From Butyrivibrio sp. (GTDB lineage: Bacteria; Bacillota; Clostridia; Lachnospirales; Lachnospiraceae), in NCBI GenBank assembly GCA_016291375.1, contig JAEEXE010000001.1:91544-155543 (forward strand): 64,000 nt of DNA. Reading direction: 5' to 3'. The notes under the pieces are model-generated. The model did no database searches. It had not been told where the DNA came from and saw only the letters and a list, made by a program, of their open reading frames with translations. Below are positions 51,300-61,153 of this stretch, in pieces; the stretch's first letter is position 1, and every line of letters starts with the position of its first letter. The position numbers and the translations under genes are program-made.

Positions 51300-52928
51300 T
51301 TATTCTGAACTCTTTTTCTGATATAGCAAATAAGTTGCGTTAGAATCGTGCGTCACAAAATCTTCCTGAAGCACAAGCTCGTAATCATCTATTGCATCGG
51401 GAATAACATTCACGGAAAGGACAAAATCAGCCTGTCCGTTTCTTGAACAGCTCTTTTGAACTTCCAGAACCTCATCCATATTGAGAGTCTGAGTCTGGTA
51501 GTAGTAGCATATCGGCACCGTATTGGTCACAGTGTACAATCCTGCATCAAAGCCATTCTCATTGAGAATACCCGGATTCTCAATCCCGCTTTCCAAGACA
51601 TAATCCCTGAACTTAAAGAGCCAGATATCATCTTCGGTAAGCTTCATTGACGGAACATTCGGTGAAATAAAGTACGATGCCACTCCTGTAATAAGAAGTG
51701 CCAGGAACACCGAAACAAATCCAAACATACTTGTCAGAGAGCCAAACTCCTCTCTGGTAAAATACTTGTAAACTCCCTCTATCACATATCCCACTCCAAT
51801 AGAGCAGAACACTGCAAATCCGTTGATAGGGAAGGGGTAGTATGTTATGCTGACTCCTCCAATGAATATCACAAGGATCAGGAATATAAAGAGCATCGCT
51901 ATATTGACGTACTCTATTGTCTTAAGCGGAAGCAGCACGATATCTCTTTTTATCAGTCTGTACTTATCCTCTTTTACAAGAGATGAGATAAGCGCCACCG
52001 TAAAGTATAACGCACCTGCCAAAATAGTCAAATAAACAAACTTATTATCATAAAAATGATCCGTCATTATATCGTATATCTTGTATAATCTCTCACCGAT
52101 AGACATGCTCTTTGAGTACTCAAAGACATTTTTATAAAAATATACATAGAACCAGTCATCGATGGCAGAGTTGATCCCAAAATATATTAATCCCGGTATA
52201 AATGTAACCGCCATCCCGCTCAGGAAAACAAAGCAGCTTATAATAGCCTGCTTGATCGCTGCAATCCCGCTTCCAATAATATCTCCAAAGAACACCATTG
52301 CCATCCATGCAAAGAAAAATCCAAGGGAGTTGAATTTAATGTGATAGACGCATCCGGCTAAAATTCCGCCTACAAGTACTGTTCTGTAAGGCATCGTATC
52401 CGGAAAGGTATTTCTGAAATGTCTCAGTGAAAAATACATTCCCCATATTATAAACGGGAAAAGAAACTCCTCCGCACTTCCGCCCCAAAAAAAGCATCTT
52501 GCGGTGTATATACTGATCGCTGTAAAAGGCATCATGAAAAACGGAACCACTTCAGATCTTAAAAAGAGCTGAATAATGCGGAGTATCCCAACGCAGACAA
52601 AAGTCGCCGCAATAACCTCCATGATATACACTCCCAGGAAGGTTGTCGGAGAAATAAGGGATGCCAGCCCGTAAATGGTATACAGTAGGATTCCCTTCTG
52701 ATCAAAAAGATCTCTATAGGGCACAAATCCCCTGAACATGCACTTTCCCATTGTAAAATAGCTATTGGCATCATCCCAAAGATTAAACCTGTACAAAAAT
52801 GATGATTTTGAACATATGGTTATTACCGCAAGGGCAGTCAGAAAAGCCACAAGACATGCCGCAAAGCTGTCATTCTTTTCATCCGGTCTGTCATATTTAT
52901 TTAAGTTTATATAAGAAAATACGTTCAC
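51300..52928 (-). CDS. GT-C type membrane glycosyltransferase, third in row
   Basis: 542 residues with many membrane helices, a classical outer-loop acidic motif near the N-terminus (WDDANSYFTMGKCMF, about residues 51-65) and VPYRDLFDQKG. These resemble PMT/ArnT-type enzymes that use polyprenyl-phosphate sugars outside the membrane. The C-terminal 110 residues form a soluble domain. Its first 32 bases overlap the previous gene. Substrate and linkage are unknown. Confidence 0.8.
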   Translation of the reverse strand: MNVFSYINLNKYDRPDEKNDSFAACLVAFLTALAVITICSKSSFLYRFNLWDDANSYFTMGKCMFRGFVPYRDLFDQKGILLYTIYGLASLISPTTFLGVYIMEVIAATFVCVGILRIIQLFLRSEVVPFFMMPFTAISIYTARCFFWGGSAEEFLFPFIIWGMYFSLRHFRNTFPDTMPYRTVLVGGILAGCVYHIKFNSLGFFFAWMAMVFFGDIIGSGIAAIKQAIISCFVFLSGMAVTFIPGLIYFGINSAIDDWFYVYFYKNVFEYSKSMSIGERLYKIYDIMTDHFYDNKFVYLTILAGALYFTVALISSLVKEDKYRLIKRDIVLLPLKTIEYVNIAMLFIFLILVIFIGGVSITYYPFPINGFAVFCSIGVGYVIEGVYKYFTREEFGSLTSMFGFVSVFLALLITGVASYFISPNVPSMKLTEDDIWLFKFRDYVLESGIENPGILNENGFDAGLYTVTNTVPICYYYQTQTLNMDEVLEVQKSCSRNGQADFVLSVNVIPDAIDDYELVLQEDFVTHDSNATYLLYQKKSSE

Positions 52929-54417
52929 TAAGCACCTTCAATCCGCACGCTGCAAACGGCAAATAATAAATGTAGTATCTCATGGCATAACGGGAAGACC
53001 CTTCCCAGAACTCATGAAATACTATACCCCCAAAGATCAGGATAAGCATAAGCATCTCTGAATCAGTTACTTTTTTCTTTTTAAGTGTAGTAAAAAGATA
53101 TATCAAAACGCCAAGATAACACAAAGTCATAAAGACGTTCATTATCCACTTTATAATTTCAGAACCATTTCCATATACCAGACTTGTTCCGAGCGCTGTT
53201 GGTTCCTGCACATGTCTGCTGACAAGATCAAGGTTATGAGTAGAGATACAAACAGAATCCGCCCACTGAGTAAGATATTTCCTTACAAAGAACTTTCCGC
53301 CGTGAAGTGGTCTTTTGGCAAAATCAGTAAGCGTACCCTTGATATTCTCTATAGCAGCAGTCTTGGTCTTATCCGTATCATAGTCATTTTCTGAAAAAAC
53401 ATGATAATTGTATCCGTTGTACCATCCATCCTCAAGATCACTCTCCTGAAGTCCCATGGCTATATGTGATACAGAAGGACTCCCCTTTGGAATCTCGGCA
53501 AGTCCCGTAACCTTACAGTAGTGGGTATTCACACCCTCTTTTACCACAAAAACCGCAAGGAGCATAAATACCGCAATTACTATTTTGGAGCGAACAGCTT
53601 TCTTGGAACCGCCTATAAACAGCATCATGATCAGCGCAATAAGTGCTATCTCGCAATTGGTCTTAAGCATTATCGCAAAAGAAATGAATACTCCGGACCA
53701 AAAGCCATAGCTTATCTTATTTCTTTTTATAAAGAGTATCATCATGTACAGCGCTGCAGTCTGCGGCGCCATGCTCAATATATCGCCGTAAATATAAGTT
53801 ACATAGTTATAGAAAAACAGAGCACCTGTGGAGAGCAATGCGACCATTCCACATATTTCTGCATCTTCAAAACACTCCCACGTAATCTTGTATATAAGCC
53901 AAACCGTGATGATTATGGATACAAGCTGCAAAAGATCCCACGCAAGATAATTGCCGGCTCCGAAAATATTAGTTACCCATTCACCAAAAAGCACATAACC
54001 AAGCTGAAAAGGCCAGATGTAAAGATACTCTCCCTTTGTAGTAAGAGAACTGTAATCCCCTCTTACAAAGCTCTGGATAATATCATCAAGAGTCTTGGAA
54101 TCATTCACCGGTAAAGGCTTTATGAACAATATGAGCATAAGACAATACGCAGTAATAACTCCAATGGAGGCAATCGCCAGCTTTTTGTATTCCTTAAACA
54201 CATTCTTCTTTTTGAGGAGCAAAAAGATCAGCAGAACAACTGCCAGGCTCAGTAAAAGAAGCGGGATATTCTCTTTTCGGTAATGAGGCCAGTCAACCTG
54301 CAGCTCTCCATCCACATCATAGTGAATGGTAGTCAGTATACTGCAGCCAAGGACCAGCGCCGCGCCTATCGAAAGACAAAACAGAATTGTCCTGTAAAAG
54401 GCATTCTTAAGCTTCAC
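52897..54417 (-). CDS. GT-C type membrane protein, second in row
   Basis: 506 residues; N-terminal helices at about 9-28 and 51-65, in all about 11 helices, with an outer loop around residues 108-140 (PVNDSKTLDDI) that carries likely catalytic acidic residues. The last quarter contains an extracellular loop before the final helices. It overlaps the following GT-C gene by 32 bases and the preceding one by 11, suggesting coupled synthesis of these three membrane proteins. Confidence 0.75.
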   Translation of the reverse strand: MKLKNAFYRTILFCLSIGAALVLGCSILTTIHYDVDGELQVDWPHYRKENIPLLLLSLAVVLLIFLLLKKKNVFKEYKKLAIASIGVITAYCLMLILFIKPLPVNDSKTLDDIIQSFVRGDYSSLTTKGEYLYIWPFQLGYVLFGEWVTNIFGAGNYLAWDLLQLVSIIITVWLIYKITWECFEDAEICGMVALLSTGALFFYNYVTYIYGDILSMAPQTAALYMMILFIKRNKISYGFWSGVFISFAIMLKTNCEIALIALIMMLFIGGSKKAVRSKIVIAVFMLLAVFVVKEGVNTHYCKVTGLAEIPKGSPSVSHIAMGLQESDLEDGWYNGYNYHVFSENDYDTDKTKTAAIENIKGTLTDFAKRPLHGGKFFVRKYLTQWADSVCISTHNLDLVSRHVQEPTALGTSLVYGNGSEIIKWIMNVFMTLCYLGVLIYLFTTLKKKKVTDSEMLMLILIFGGIVFHEFWEGSSRYAMRYYIYYLPFAACGLKVLSERIFLYKLK

Positions 54418-55624
54418 CTTTGGAACTACCTCCGTTTAGAAATCCTACAAAATCATAAACCGTAAAAATGTACGCCGCCACATAGAATATCGATACAATC
54501 TTCATATCAATAATATCTATATGGAAAAGAGTTATGGTATAAGTTGCAACCGAACACAGATTGGCAACTATAGCAGGAATGATAAGTTTCTTCCTGCACA
54601 TTATGGCATAAGGCGTGAGAAGTATAAGCATGGCGTAATCATATCTCTCATGCATTCCCGGAAGGATCATAAGACATGTCCATGCAAGGAAAATGGCAAG
54701 ATAAACAACGGCATTCCTATCAAGCCTTTCTTTTCTCTTATAACAAAACAAAGCCAGAATTGCCAACACCACAAACAAAGTGATCAGAGCCGGTATAGTC
54801 AGGATCTCATCGTAAGGATCAAGTCCCCAGTTGTAAATATTGGGAAAATAAGAGACCATACCATAACCTTCTGATTGAAGTTCTCCGGTCTGACCAAGAT
54901 ATGCAAAATACGTTGCCCTAAGCCCATGACCTGCAATAACCTCAGGAAGTCCGGCTATAAGATACACTACCGGAATCCAAAAGAATTCAAGTATTCCGAT
55001 AGCTCTTTTTCCTACAGAAGGTTTTCTGCTCTCATCACTTACACGAACTGCGCCTGTAAGGAACAGTATCACAAGTAGCGGGAAAAAGATAATACTCTGA
55101 AGCTTAAAAGCAAAAGATACCGCATACCAGATAAATGCTGCTCTGTATCTCTGCCTTAAAAGTTCATACAAAGATATCATCAAAAAACACGTATAAACAG
55201 CGTCAACCTGTTTCCAAAGTGCGCCATTAAAAACCACAAAGGGCAGGAACAAGGTCATTGCCCCCACTAAAGCACTTGCCTTCTTTTTGTTTGTAAGCAA
55301 AAAGAAAATCTTATAGATAAAAAAAGCTGAGATCAGCTCACACACAAAGGGTATCATTGAAAGAGGAACCCATGGCTTAACCGGAAGCAGTGAGCAAAGA
55401 GCATATATCACATTGAAAGGTACATAATAATCACCGGGTGCATTGGCAAGACCGTTTACAATACCGTTATCTCTGTAGAACTCTACCCACTCTCTGTAAT
55501 AGGAATCATAGTCAGGTGAGAGTTCTGTATTTGGAGCAAGCATAAGTCTTATGACGAACGCTGCAATTATCAATAGCCCAAGCACTATTTCAAACCGATA
55601 TTTATTTACTATCTTATTCTTCAT
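54407..55624 (-). CDS. GT-C type membrane mannosyltransferase-like protein, first in row
   Basis: 405 residues from ATG 55624 (GGGAGG close upstream), with an N-terminal helix and the outer-loop motif SPDYDSYYREWVEFY (about residues 36-50), then GALWKQVDAVYTCF and LPGMHERYDY. These are typical of the GT-C mannosyltransferase-like proteins of bacterial glycan loci. ManC, encoded just upstream, could provide GDP-mannose, which a polyprenyl mannose synthase would convert to its donor. That link is inference. Confidence 0.8.
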   Translation of the reverse strand: MKNKIVNKYRFEIVLGLLIIAAFVIRLMLAPNTELSPDYDSYYREWVEFYRDNGIVNGLANAPGDYYVPFNVIYALCSLLPVKPWVPLSMIPFVCELISAFFIYKIFFLLTNKKKASALVGAMTLFLPFVVFNGALWKQVDAVYTCFLMISLYELLRQRYRAAFIWYAVSFAFKLQSIIFFPLLVILFLTGAVRVSDESRKPSVGKRAIGILEFFWIPVVYLIAGLPEVIAGHGLRATYFAYLGQTGELQSEGYGMVSYFPNIYNWGLDPYDEILTIPALITLFVVLAILALFCYKRKERLDRNAVVYLAIFLAWTCLMILPGMHERYDYAMLILLTPYAIMCRKKLIIPAIVANLCSVATYTITLFHIDIIDMKIVSIFYVAAYIFTVYDFVGFLNGGSSKGEA

Positions 55625-55657
55625 ATGCCTCCCATCCAACGCCGTATATATACGACA

Positions 55658-56986
55658 TTATTCGGGGAAATCGTATTTAATCTTGTCTTCGACGCTTATG
55701 TCCTTACCAACCTGAACTTCATTGAGAACAAGTCTTGTATCAGCAATTACAGTATGCTTCTGACCAGCTTTCAATGTTATAACGTCACCGGGTTTGATCT
55801 TAGACTTAACTCCATCGACGATAGCTGTTCCTTCTCCAAGCATAACGGTCCACACTTCATCCCTGTGCTCATGGCTGTGGTAATGAAGTCTGTGCCCGGG
55901 TAAGAGCTCAACTCTGATAACAAGGGCTCCTTCCTGAACATCCGTAACTGTAAAGCTGCCCCAGGATTTCTCAGCATATCTGATATGCTGGGTGAGCTTC
56001 TCAACATAAGGCTTGATATAACTTGACTGTGACTTATCTGCAACCAATATACCATCATTGGATGCTGCCACGATCATATCTTTAAGCCCCATAGCAATTA
56101 TGGGAATATTAAGTTCGTTGACTACATTACTGTGAAGGCAGGTATCATCCATATCTACCTTACCGATGCTCTTCTCATGCATCTCTTCGGCAAATGTATT
56201 CCAGGATCCGATATCCTTCCATTCTCCGGAATATCTCACAACGCCGATAGATTTCTCATTTTCTCCGACTGCATAATCAAAGCTTATCTTCTTGCAATCA
56301 CCGTAATGCTCATAAAGATCTTTGTAATCCTTGAAATCTATAAGTTCGTGTGCTCTGTTCAAAATATAGGAAAGCTTGAAAGCAAATACTCCACAGTTCC
56401 AAAGCGCGCCTTCTTCTATGTATTTCTGAGCTGTCTCGGCGTCTGGTTTTTCTTTAAAAGCTGATACTCTGCTGATCTTGTCCGAGGTTTCTGGCTGAAT
56501 ATATCCATACTTTTCACTTGGATAAGTAGGTACAACTCCCATAAGATTGAGATTGTACTCTCCGGAATTAACCATCTTACTAAGTTCCTTAAAGCACTCA
56601 AAATACCCAAGCTCTACGTAAGGATCAACAGGGCAGATAATAACAGGTTCATCTGCGCTTACATGAAGTTCATCACTAAGGTATGCTGCAGCAAGCGCAA
56701 TCGCCGGAAATGTATCCCTTCTCATGGGTTCTACACAAACAGAGACCTTGTCTCCAAGCTGGTTGTGTATTGCAGAAACCTGAGTTTTGCTGGTAGCTAT
56801 TGTAATTGTTGCATCCTTATCAACCGCCTTTATCTGGCGATAAACACGCTGAACCATTGATTCAAGTTCGTCTTTTGTTTCCGGATCATCCGGATGAAAC
56901 ATCTTTATAAATTGTTTGGATCTGACGTCATTAGACAAAGGCCAAAGCCTTTTTCCACTTCCGCCTGAAAGTAAAACTATATTCAT
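55658..56986 (-). CDS. manC: Mannose-1-phosphate guanylyltransferase (with PMI-type cupin)
   Basis: 442 residues. The N-terminal nucleotidyl transferase domain has LSGGSGKRLWPLS, with KQF following (about residues 6-26), and FKEKP as the sugar-binding motif. The C-terminal cupin (about 345-435) with GHRLHYHSHEHRDEVW is the mannose-6-phosphate isomerase type II domain. It is slightly shorter than the usual 470, but both domains are complete by eye. It makes GDP-mannose for the locus. The gene lies between the amino-transferase and GT-C genes. Confidence 0.93.
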   Translation of the reverse strand: MNIVLLSGGSGKRLWPLSNDVRSKQFIKMFHPDDPETKDELESMVQRVYRQIKAVDKDATITIATSKTQVSAIHNQLGDKVSVCVEPMRRDTFPAIALAAAYLSDELHVSADEPVIICPVDPYVELGYFECFKELSKMVNSGEYNLNLMGVVPTYPSEKYGYIQPETSDKISRVSAFKEKPDAETAQKYIEEGALWNCGVFAFKLSYILNRAHELIDFKDYKDLYEHYGDCKKISFDYAVGENEKSIGVVRYSGEWKDIGSWNTFAEEMHEKSIGKVDMDDTCLHSNVVNELNIPIIAMGLKDMIVAASNDGILVADKSQSSYIKPYVEKLTQHIRYAEKSWGSFTVTDVQEGALVIRVELLPGHRLHYHSHEHRDEVWTVMLGEGTAIVDGVKSKIKPGDVITLKAGQKHTVIADTRLVLNEVQVGKDISVEDKIKYDFPE

Positions 56987-57043
56987 TATCTGTACCTATT
57001 TCCTAATATATCTGATTATTATAACCGCCTGCTATCACGCATA

Positions 57044-58168
57044 TTACTTAAAAGAGTTAATACACTCTATAACGCGGTCCTGTTCCTGTCTTGTCATGCC
57101 GGTGTAGATTGGAAGAGAAATAACTTCCTTGGCATATTCCTCTGTGATCGGAAGACTTCCTTCTGACATTCCAAGATATTCATATGCCTGTGCCAGATGT
57201 GGAGGAATCGGATAATGAATGATAGTCATGATACCGTTTTCCTCAAGATAATTCTTAAATCTGTCCCTCTCAGCAGCCTTATCAGCACCATCATCTGTTT
57301 TTAATCTAAGTACATACTGATGCCATACACATGTTGCGCCGGGAGCTACTGTAGGTTTGATAACCTTGGGATTATTAATCCCCGCATCATAAACAGCTGC
57401 AAGCTGCTCTCTTTCTTTGGTTATATCATCCATGTGAGTAAGCTTAACTCTAAGAAGTCCTGCCTGTAACTCATCAAGTCTTGAGTTTGCACCTACCACC
57501 ATGTTGTAATAGCGCTTCTCACTTCCATAATTGCGATAGATCTTAACCAGTCTTGCAAGTTCGGGATCATCTGTGGTGATCGCTCCGGCATCACCGAAGG
57601 CACCCATATTCTTGGATGGATAGAATGAAAAGCATCCTATATCTCCAAAGCTTCCTGTCATCTTGCCATTGTAGCAAGCTCCGTGAGACTGTGCACAGTC
57701 TTCAACAAGCCTAAGATTATGTTTCTTGCAGATAGCAGTGATCTTATCCATATCTGCAGCCTGACCGTAGAGATGTACAACCAGGATTGCCTTGGTCTTA
57801 TCTGTGATCTTCTCCTCTATCTTGTCAGCATCTATCTGATAATACTCATTGGGCTCAACAAATACAGGTGTGGCATCGTTAATGGTTATTCCCATTACAC
57901 TGGCAATATATGTGTTGCCCTGAACGATAACCTCATCGCCCTTACCTATTCCCAGCACTCTGAAAGCAAGCCAAAGTGCATCAAGTCCGTTTGCCACTCC
58001 CACGGAATACTTTGTTCCAACGTATGAAGCAAACTCTTCTTCAAAATTCTCTACTTCTTTTCCGAGAATGTACCAACCTGAACGCAATACCTCAAGCGCC
58101 TTCTTCTCATATTCTTCCTGATATCTCTGAAATCCGCGGTCCATGCGGCCTTGCATAATCTTTTCCAT
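57044..58168 (-). CDS. DegT/DnrJ/EryC1/StrS aminotransferase (FdtB/QdtB-like)
   Basis: 374 residues of a PLP-dependent sugar aminotransferase. Lys186 in [13 protein letters not shown] is the Schiff-base lysine, and EDCAQSHGA binds the cofactor. These enzymes add an amino group to keto-sugar nucleotides. The FdtA-like ketoisomerase encoded two genes upstream strongly suggests a 3-keto-6-deoxy-hexose substrate and thus a dTDP-3-amino-3,6-dideoxyhexose (Fuc3N or Qui3N). RmlA/RmlB, needed for the precursor, are not in the window. Confidence 0.9.
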   Translation of the reverse strand: MEKIMQGRMDRGFQRYQEEYEKKALEVLRSGWYILGKEVENFEEEFASYVGTKYSVGVANGLDALWLAFRVLGIGKGDEVIVQGNTYIASVMGITINDATPVFVEPNEYYQIDADKIEEKITDKTKAILVVHLYGQAADMDKITAICKKHNLRLVEDCAQSHGACYNGKMTGSFGDIGCFSFYPSKNMGAFGDAGAITTDDPELARLVKIYRNYGSEKRYYNMVVGANSRLDELQAGLLRVKLTHMDDITKEREQLAAVYDAGINNPKVIKPTVAPGATCVWHQYVLRLKTDDGADKAAERDRFKNYLEENGIMTIIHYPIPPHLAQAYEYLGMSEGSLPITEEYAKEVISLPIYTGMTRQEQDRVIECINSFK

Positions 58169-58180
58169 AATTATCTTCCC

Positions 58181-59128
58181 TTAATTATTCTTTTCTTGAA
58201 CATCACCTGAGCGGCGAATCTCATCGATTATGAACGGTGGACGTTTCCTTGATTCCTCAAGGGCTCTCCAGATATACTCTCCAAGAACAGACAACATGAT
58301 AAACATAGCTCCAAAACCAAAGAGTACTACTGCCATAAGAGAGGCATATCCAAGTATAGGTGTTCCAATCATAACTTTTTCTCTTATAACCATGATGATA
58401 CCGATAAGAGAACATAGCGCAAAGAAAAATCCCAGTGTTGCCATGCATCTGATAGGAAAATATGAAAAGCTCATCATCGAATCCACAACAAGCTTAATCT
58501 TCTTACCCAAAGTCCAGCGAGATTCTCCAACTTCTCTGTCCTTTCTGTGGAAATAGATCTTCTCTGTCTTAAATCCAACCCACATAACCTGAAGTGTAAG
58601 AGATGAGTTCTTTTCATCCATAAGTTTGAGAACTTCAATTGCTTTTCTGTCTACAAGATAGCAATCGCATCCACCCTGAGGCATATCCTTGTTGATAGTC
58701 TTTCTGACAAGCCAGTAATAGCAGCCTGCAAAAAACTTCTTGATAGGATTCTCATCTCTTGCTCCTCTGATAGCAAGGACAACCTTGTTGCCTCTCTTCC
58801 AGCTCTCGTACATATCAAGGATAAGTGTTGAATCTTCCTGAAGGTCTGCCTGCTTGGTGACAGCACAGTCACCTGTACATACGGAAAGTCCCGCAAGGAG
58901 CGCAGCATGCTCACCAAAGTTTCTTGAAAGCTTGGTTGCAACAACGTTCTTATCCTTTGCTGCGATCTTGTTGATAATCTCCCAGGAATTATCACCTGAA
59001 CCGTCGTCAACAAAGACTATCTCATAGTCGCCTATCTTGCCCAGGATTTTTTCCTTCATATCTTCATATAACAATTCAAGTGTATCCGAGTTGTAATAAA
59101 CCGGAATCACGATGGAAATCTTACTCAT
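58181..59128 (-). CDS. Family 2 glycosyltransferase (GtrB/bactoprenol-type)
   Basis: 315 residues: GT-A domain with SIVIPVYYNSDTLELLYEDM and VFVDDGSGDNSW, QADLQ as the metal-binding step, KLSRNFGEHAAL and VGESRWTLGKK; then two membrane helices (about 235-255 and 268-292). This matches the undecaprenyl-phosphate sugar synthases, which prepare donors for GT-C enzymes such as those nearby. It lies 13 bases before the FdtB-like gene and 14 bases after the FdtA-like gene. Confidence 0.9.
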   Translation of the reverse strand: MSKISIVIPVYYNSDTLELLYEDMKEKILGKIGDYEIVFVDDGSGDNSWEIINKIAAKDKNVVATKLSRNFGEHAALLAGLSVCTGDCAVTKQADLQEDSTLILDMYESWKRGNKVVLAIRGARDENPIKKFFAGCYYWLVRKTINKDMPQGGCDCYLVDRKAIEVLKLMDEKNSSLTLQVMWVGFKTEKIYFHRKDREVGESRWTLGKKIKLVVDSMMSFSYFPIRCMATLGFFFALCSLIGIIMVIREKVMIGTPILGYASLMAVVLFGFGAMFIMLSVLGEYIWRALEESRKRPPFIIDEIRRSGDVQEKNN

Positions 59129-59142
59129 AATCTGTATCCTAC

Positions 59143-59571
59143 TTATTCTTTATTTTCTCTGACTTCTTTGACGAATTCATCATAGTCTCTTATGTACTCT
59201 GACTCGATGTAATGTTCGCTTGCAAGGCACAAAAGAACCGAATCGGGAGAAAAATCATACATCTCCTTCCATACCATAGGTCCGAGATACAGTCCCATTC
59301 TGGGCTTATCAAGAACAACTATCTCCTTCTTCTTGCCATCATCTATAAGGACCTTACTGCTGCCACTTACATTTATAAGCACAAATTTGGTATATCTGTT
59401 GGCATGAAGTCCTCTTCTGATATCGCTGTCTGAGCCGTAAATATAAAATACTCTTCTGATGTCAAAAGGTATATCAAATCCGGATCCTTCCGCAACGACA
59501 AGGTTTCCCTTCTCATCACCAAATTCCTTAAATTCGAGAACCTTGTAGTTCTCATCGAAATCACTTTTCAT
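59143..59571 (-). CDS. FdtA/QdtA-like dTDP-sugar 3,4-ketoisomerase (cupin)
   Basis: 142-residue single cupin with the family core FYIYGSDSDIRRGLHANRY, where His56 takes the place of the catalytic histidine in the RG.HA motif. It is similar in size and layout to FdtA. FdtA moves the keto group of dTDP-4-keto-6-deoxyglucose to C3. With the DegT aminotransferase this would yield an amino-dideoxy sugar for the glycan. Its ATG overlaps the end of the preceding gene by four bases. Confidence 0.88.
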   Translation of the reverse strand: MKSDFDENYKVLEFKEFGDEKGNLVVAEGSGFDIPFDIRRVFYIYGSDSDIRRGLHANRYTKFVLINVSGSSKVLIDDGKKKEIVVLDKPRMGLYLGPMVWKEMYDFSPDSVLLCLASEHYIESEYIRDYDEFVKEVRENKE

Positions 59572-61136
59572 TTCTTTATCCTCTCAAGAATAACTTCTTC
59601 CTTCTCATAATAATTGGCCATAGAACCATTTATCCAGTAATCATCAAACTCCGGGGTTGATATATCTTTATAGAAAAGCATCTTTGGCACATCTGTATAC
59701 TCTTTAAGATTAGCGGTCTTAACAGTCTCATCCTTAAGAATACTGAGTCTTTCAAGGCTCTCTTCTTTGTATGTTGCAGCTTTTCCCGATACGATATCGT
59801 ACAAAGCTGATGTTGCGGAATAATAATGCGGATTGGCCTTAGCACACATTGCTGAGCCAAACACGAGGATAAGCATACAAGTAAGTATCACTGCGGAACT
59901 CTCAGCAGAAAACTTTGATGAATCATTGGAAAAAGAAGCTCCTTTCTCCTCAACAAGATTTCTGACCCAGGCAGTGAGATAGAACACTGTCATCACCGCA
60001 AAAAATACAAACTCCATCCAGGCAAGTACTTCAAGCCTTCCCTCTGAGAAGTTTGAAACAGCATAATAAGGCGGCGTCATATTGGATGCCACCATTCCGT
60101 ATGCAAACACTGTAAAGACAAAGGGGTGACGCAGTTTGTGTTTAAGGTCTGCTGCCAGTTTCCAGAATACAGGAATGAGCATTACCAAAATCGCAACTGT
60201 CTCCCATCTAGCCATCTCGTCCATTATAACATTAAAAGGCGCATATAACGATAACAGCACAGCCTTTATAGGTGTGTTTGATGTGGTATCAGCACTTCTG
60301 ATAGCTATACCGGGTGCTGTAACATTAAACATAAAGCCTACTAAATTGATCACAGCAGGAATCCATATAAGCTTCATGTACTTCTTGCCTACTTCACCAA
60401 GACCTTCCACTTTGATCTTGGAAAACTTATTCATCACACTGATAAAAATAACAAGAAAAGAAATTATCGCAAGCTGAAGGGCTGTCAGATAATTAACTCC
60501 GCCCATAGGGAACGCCCAGATACAAGCCCAGATCAATTTCCTCATGCATCCTTTTTTATCCTCATCATAAATAATCCTAATGATAAGTCCAAGCCAAAAG
60601 AATGCCAAAGCGAAAGTAAACACATAGTTTACAGCTCCGCTCCACCAATAAAAACCTTGATTTCTCGCCCCTGCACTCTTAAGAAAATGGACCATAACAA
60701 TAAGAGTAGTCATAGAGACAACATTTGTAAGATGTTTGTCCAGCTTAAGCGCTCTCACAAACAGTGCATTGAAAAAATAACAAACACCAAAGGTCAGCAT
60801 TGAAAGAATGATGAGCGGAACAAAGTAGTAACACTGCTCACTGAACACAGCAGGACATAAACACGTAAGAAAAGCAGAAAAATAATAGCCCTCATAATTC
60901 ATGTATATCCAATATGCCTTTTTAACAGCAGCAATAATTGTCCCGAAAAAATTTCCTGTAGCCACAAAATACTGATGGGGCTGAAGGGCCATAGAAAAAT
61001 CATCCGCTGAAGGAAAATCATAAAAACCCAATGCCAGCATCGGGATAAGACTTATCACATATATGCATATCATCACGATACTGAGCGTCTTAAGGGATAT
61101 ATTCTTTTTTAATACAGGCAACTTGTAATCAAGCAT
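59568..61136 (-). CDS. Polytopic membrane protein (DUF6056-like)
   Basis: 522 residues with about 11 helices; the outer loop PSADDFSMALQPHQYF (about residues 43-58) has Asp-Asp in a GT-C-like place, and NVTAPGIAIR (about 267-276) matches the motif I associate with DUF6056. The C-terminal 95 residues are soluble. A glycosyltransferase function is likely but not proved. It overlaps the FdtA-like gene by 4 bases and follows the epimerase by 17 bases. Confidence 0.7.
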   Translation of the reverse strand: MLDYKLPVLKKNISLKTLSIVMICIYVISLIPMLALGFYDFPSADDFSMALQPHQYFVATGNFFGTIIAAVKKAYWIYMNYEGYYFSAFLTCLCPAVFSEQCYYFVPLIILSMLTFGVCYFFNALFVRALKLDKHLTNVVSMTTLIVMVHFLKSAGARNQGFYWWSGAVNYVFTFALAFFWLGLIIRIIYDEDKKGCMRKLIWACIWAFPMGGVNYLTALQLAIISFLVIFISVMNKFSKIKVEGLGEVGKKYMKLIWIPAVINLVGFMFNVTAPGIAIRSADTTSNTPIKAVLLSLYAPFNVIMDEMARWETVAILVMLIPVFWKLAADLKHKLRHPFVFTVFAYGMVASNMTPPYYAVSNFSEGRLEVLAWMEFVFFAVMTVFYLTAWVRNLVEEKGASFSNDSSKFSAESSAVILTCMLILVFGSAMCAKANPHYYSATSALYDIVSGKAATYKEESLERLSILKDETVKTANLKEYTDVPKMLFYKDISTPEFDDYWINGSMANYYEKEEVILERIKK

Positions 61137-61153
61137 ATCGTTGTCCTAACCTC

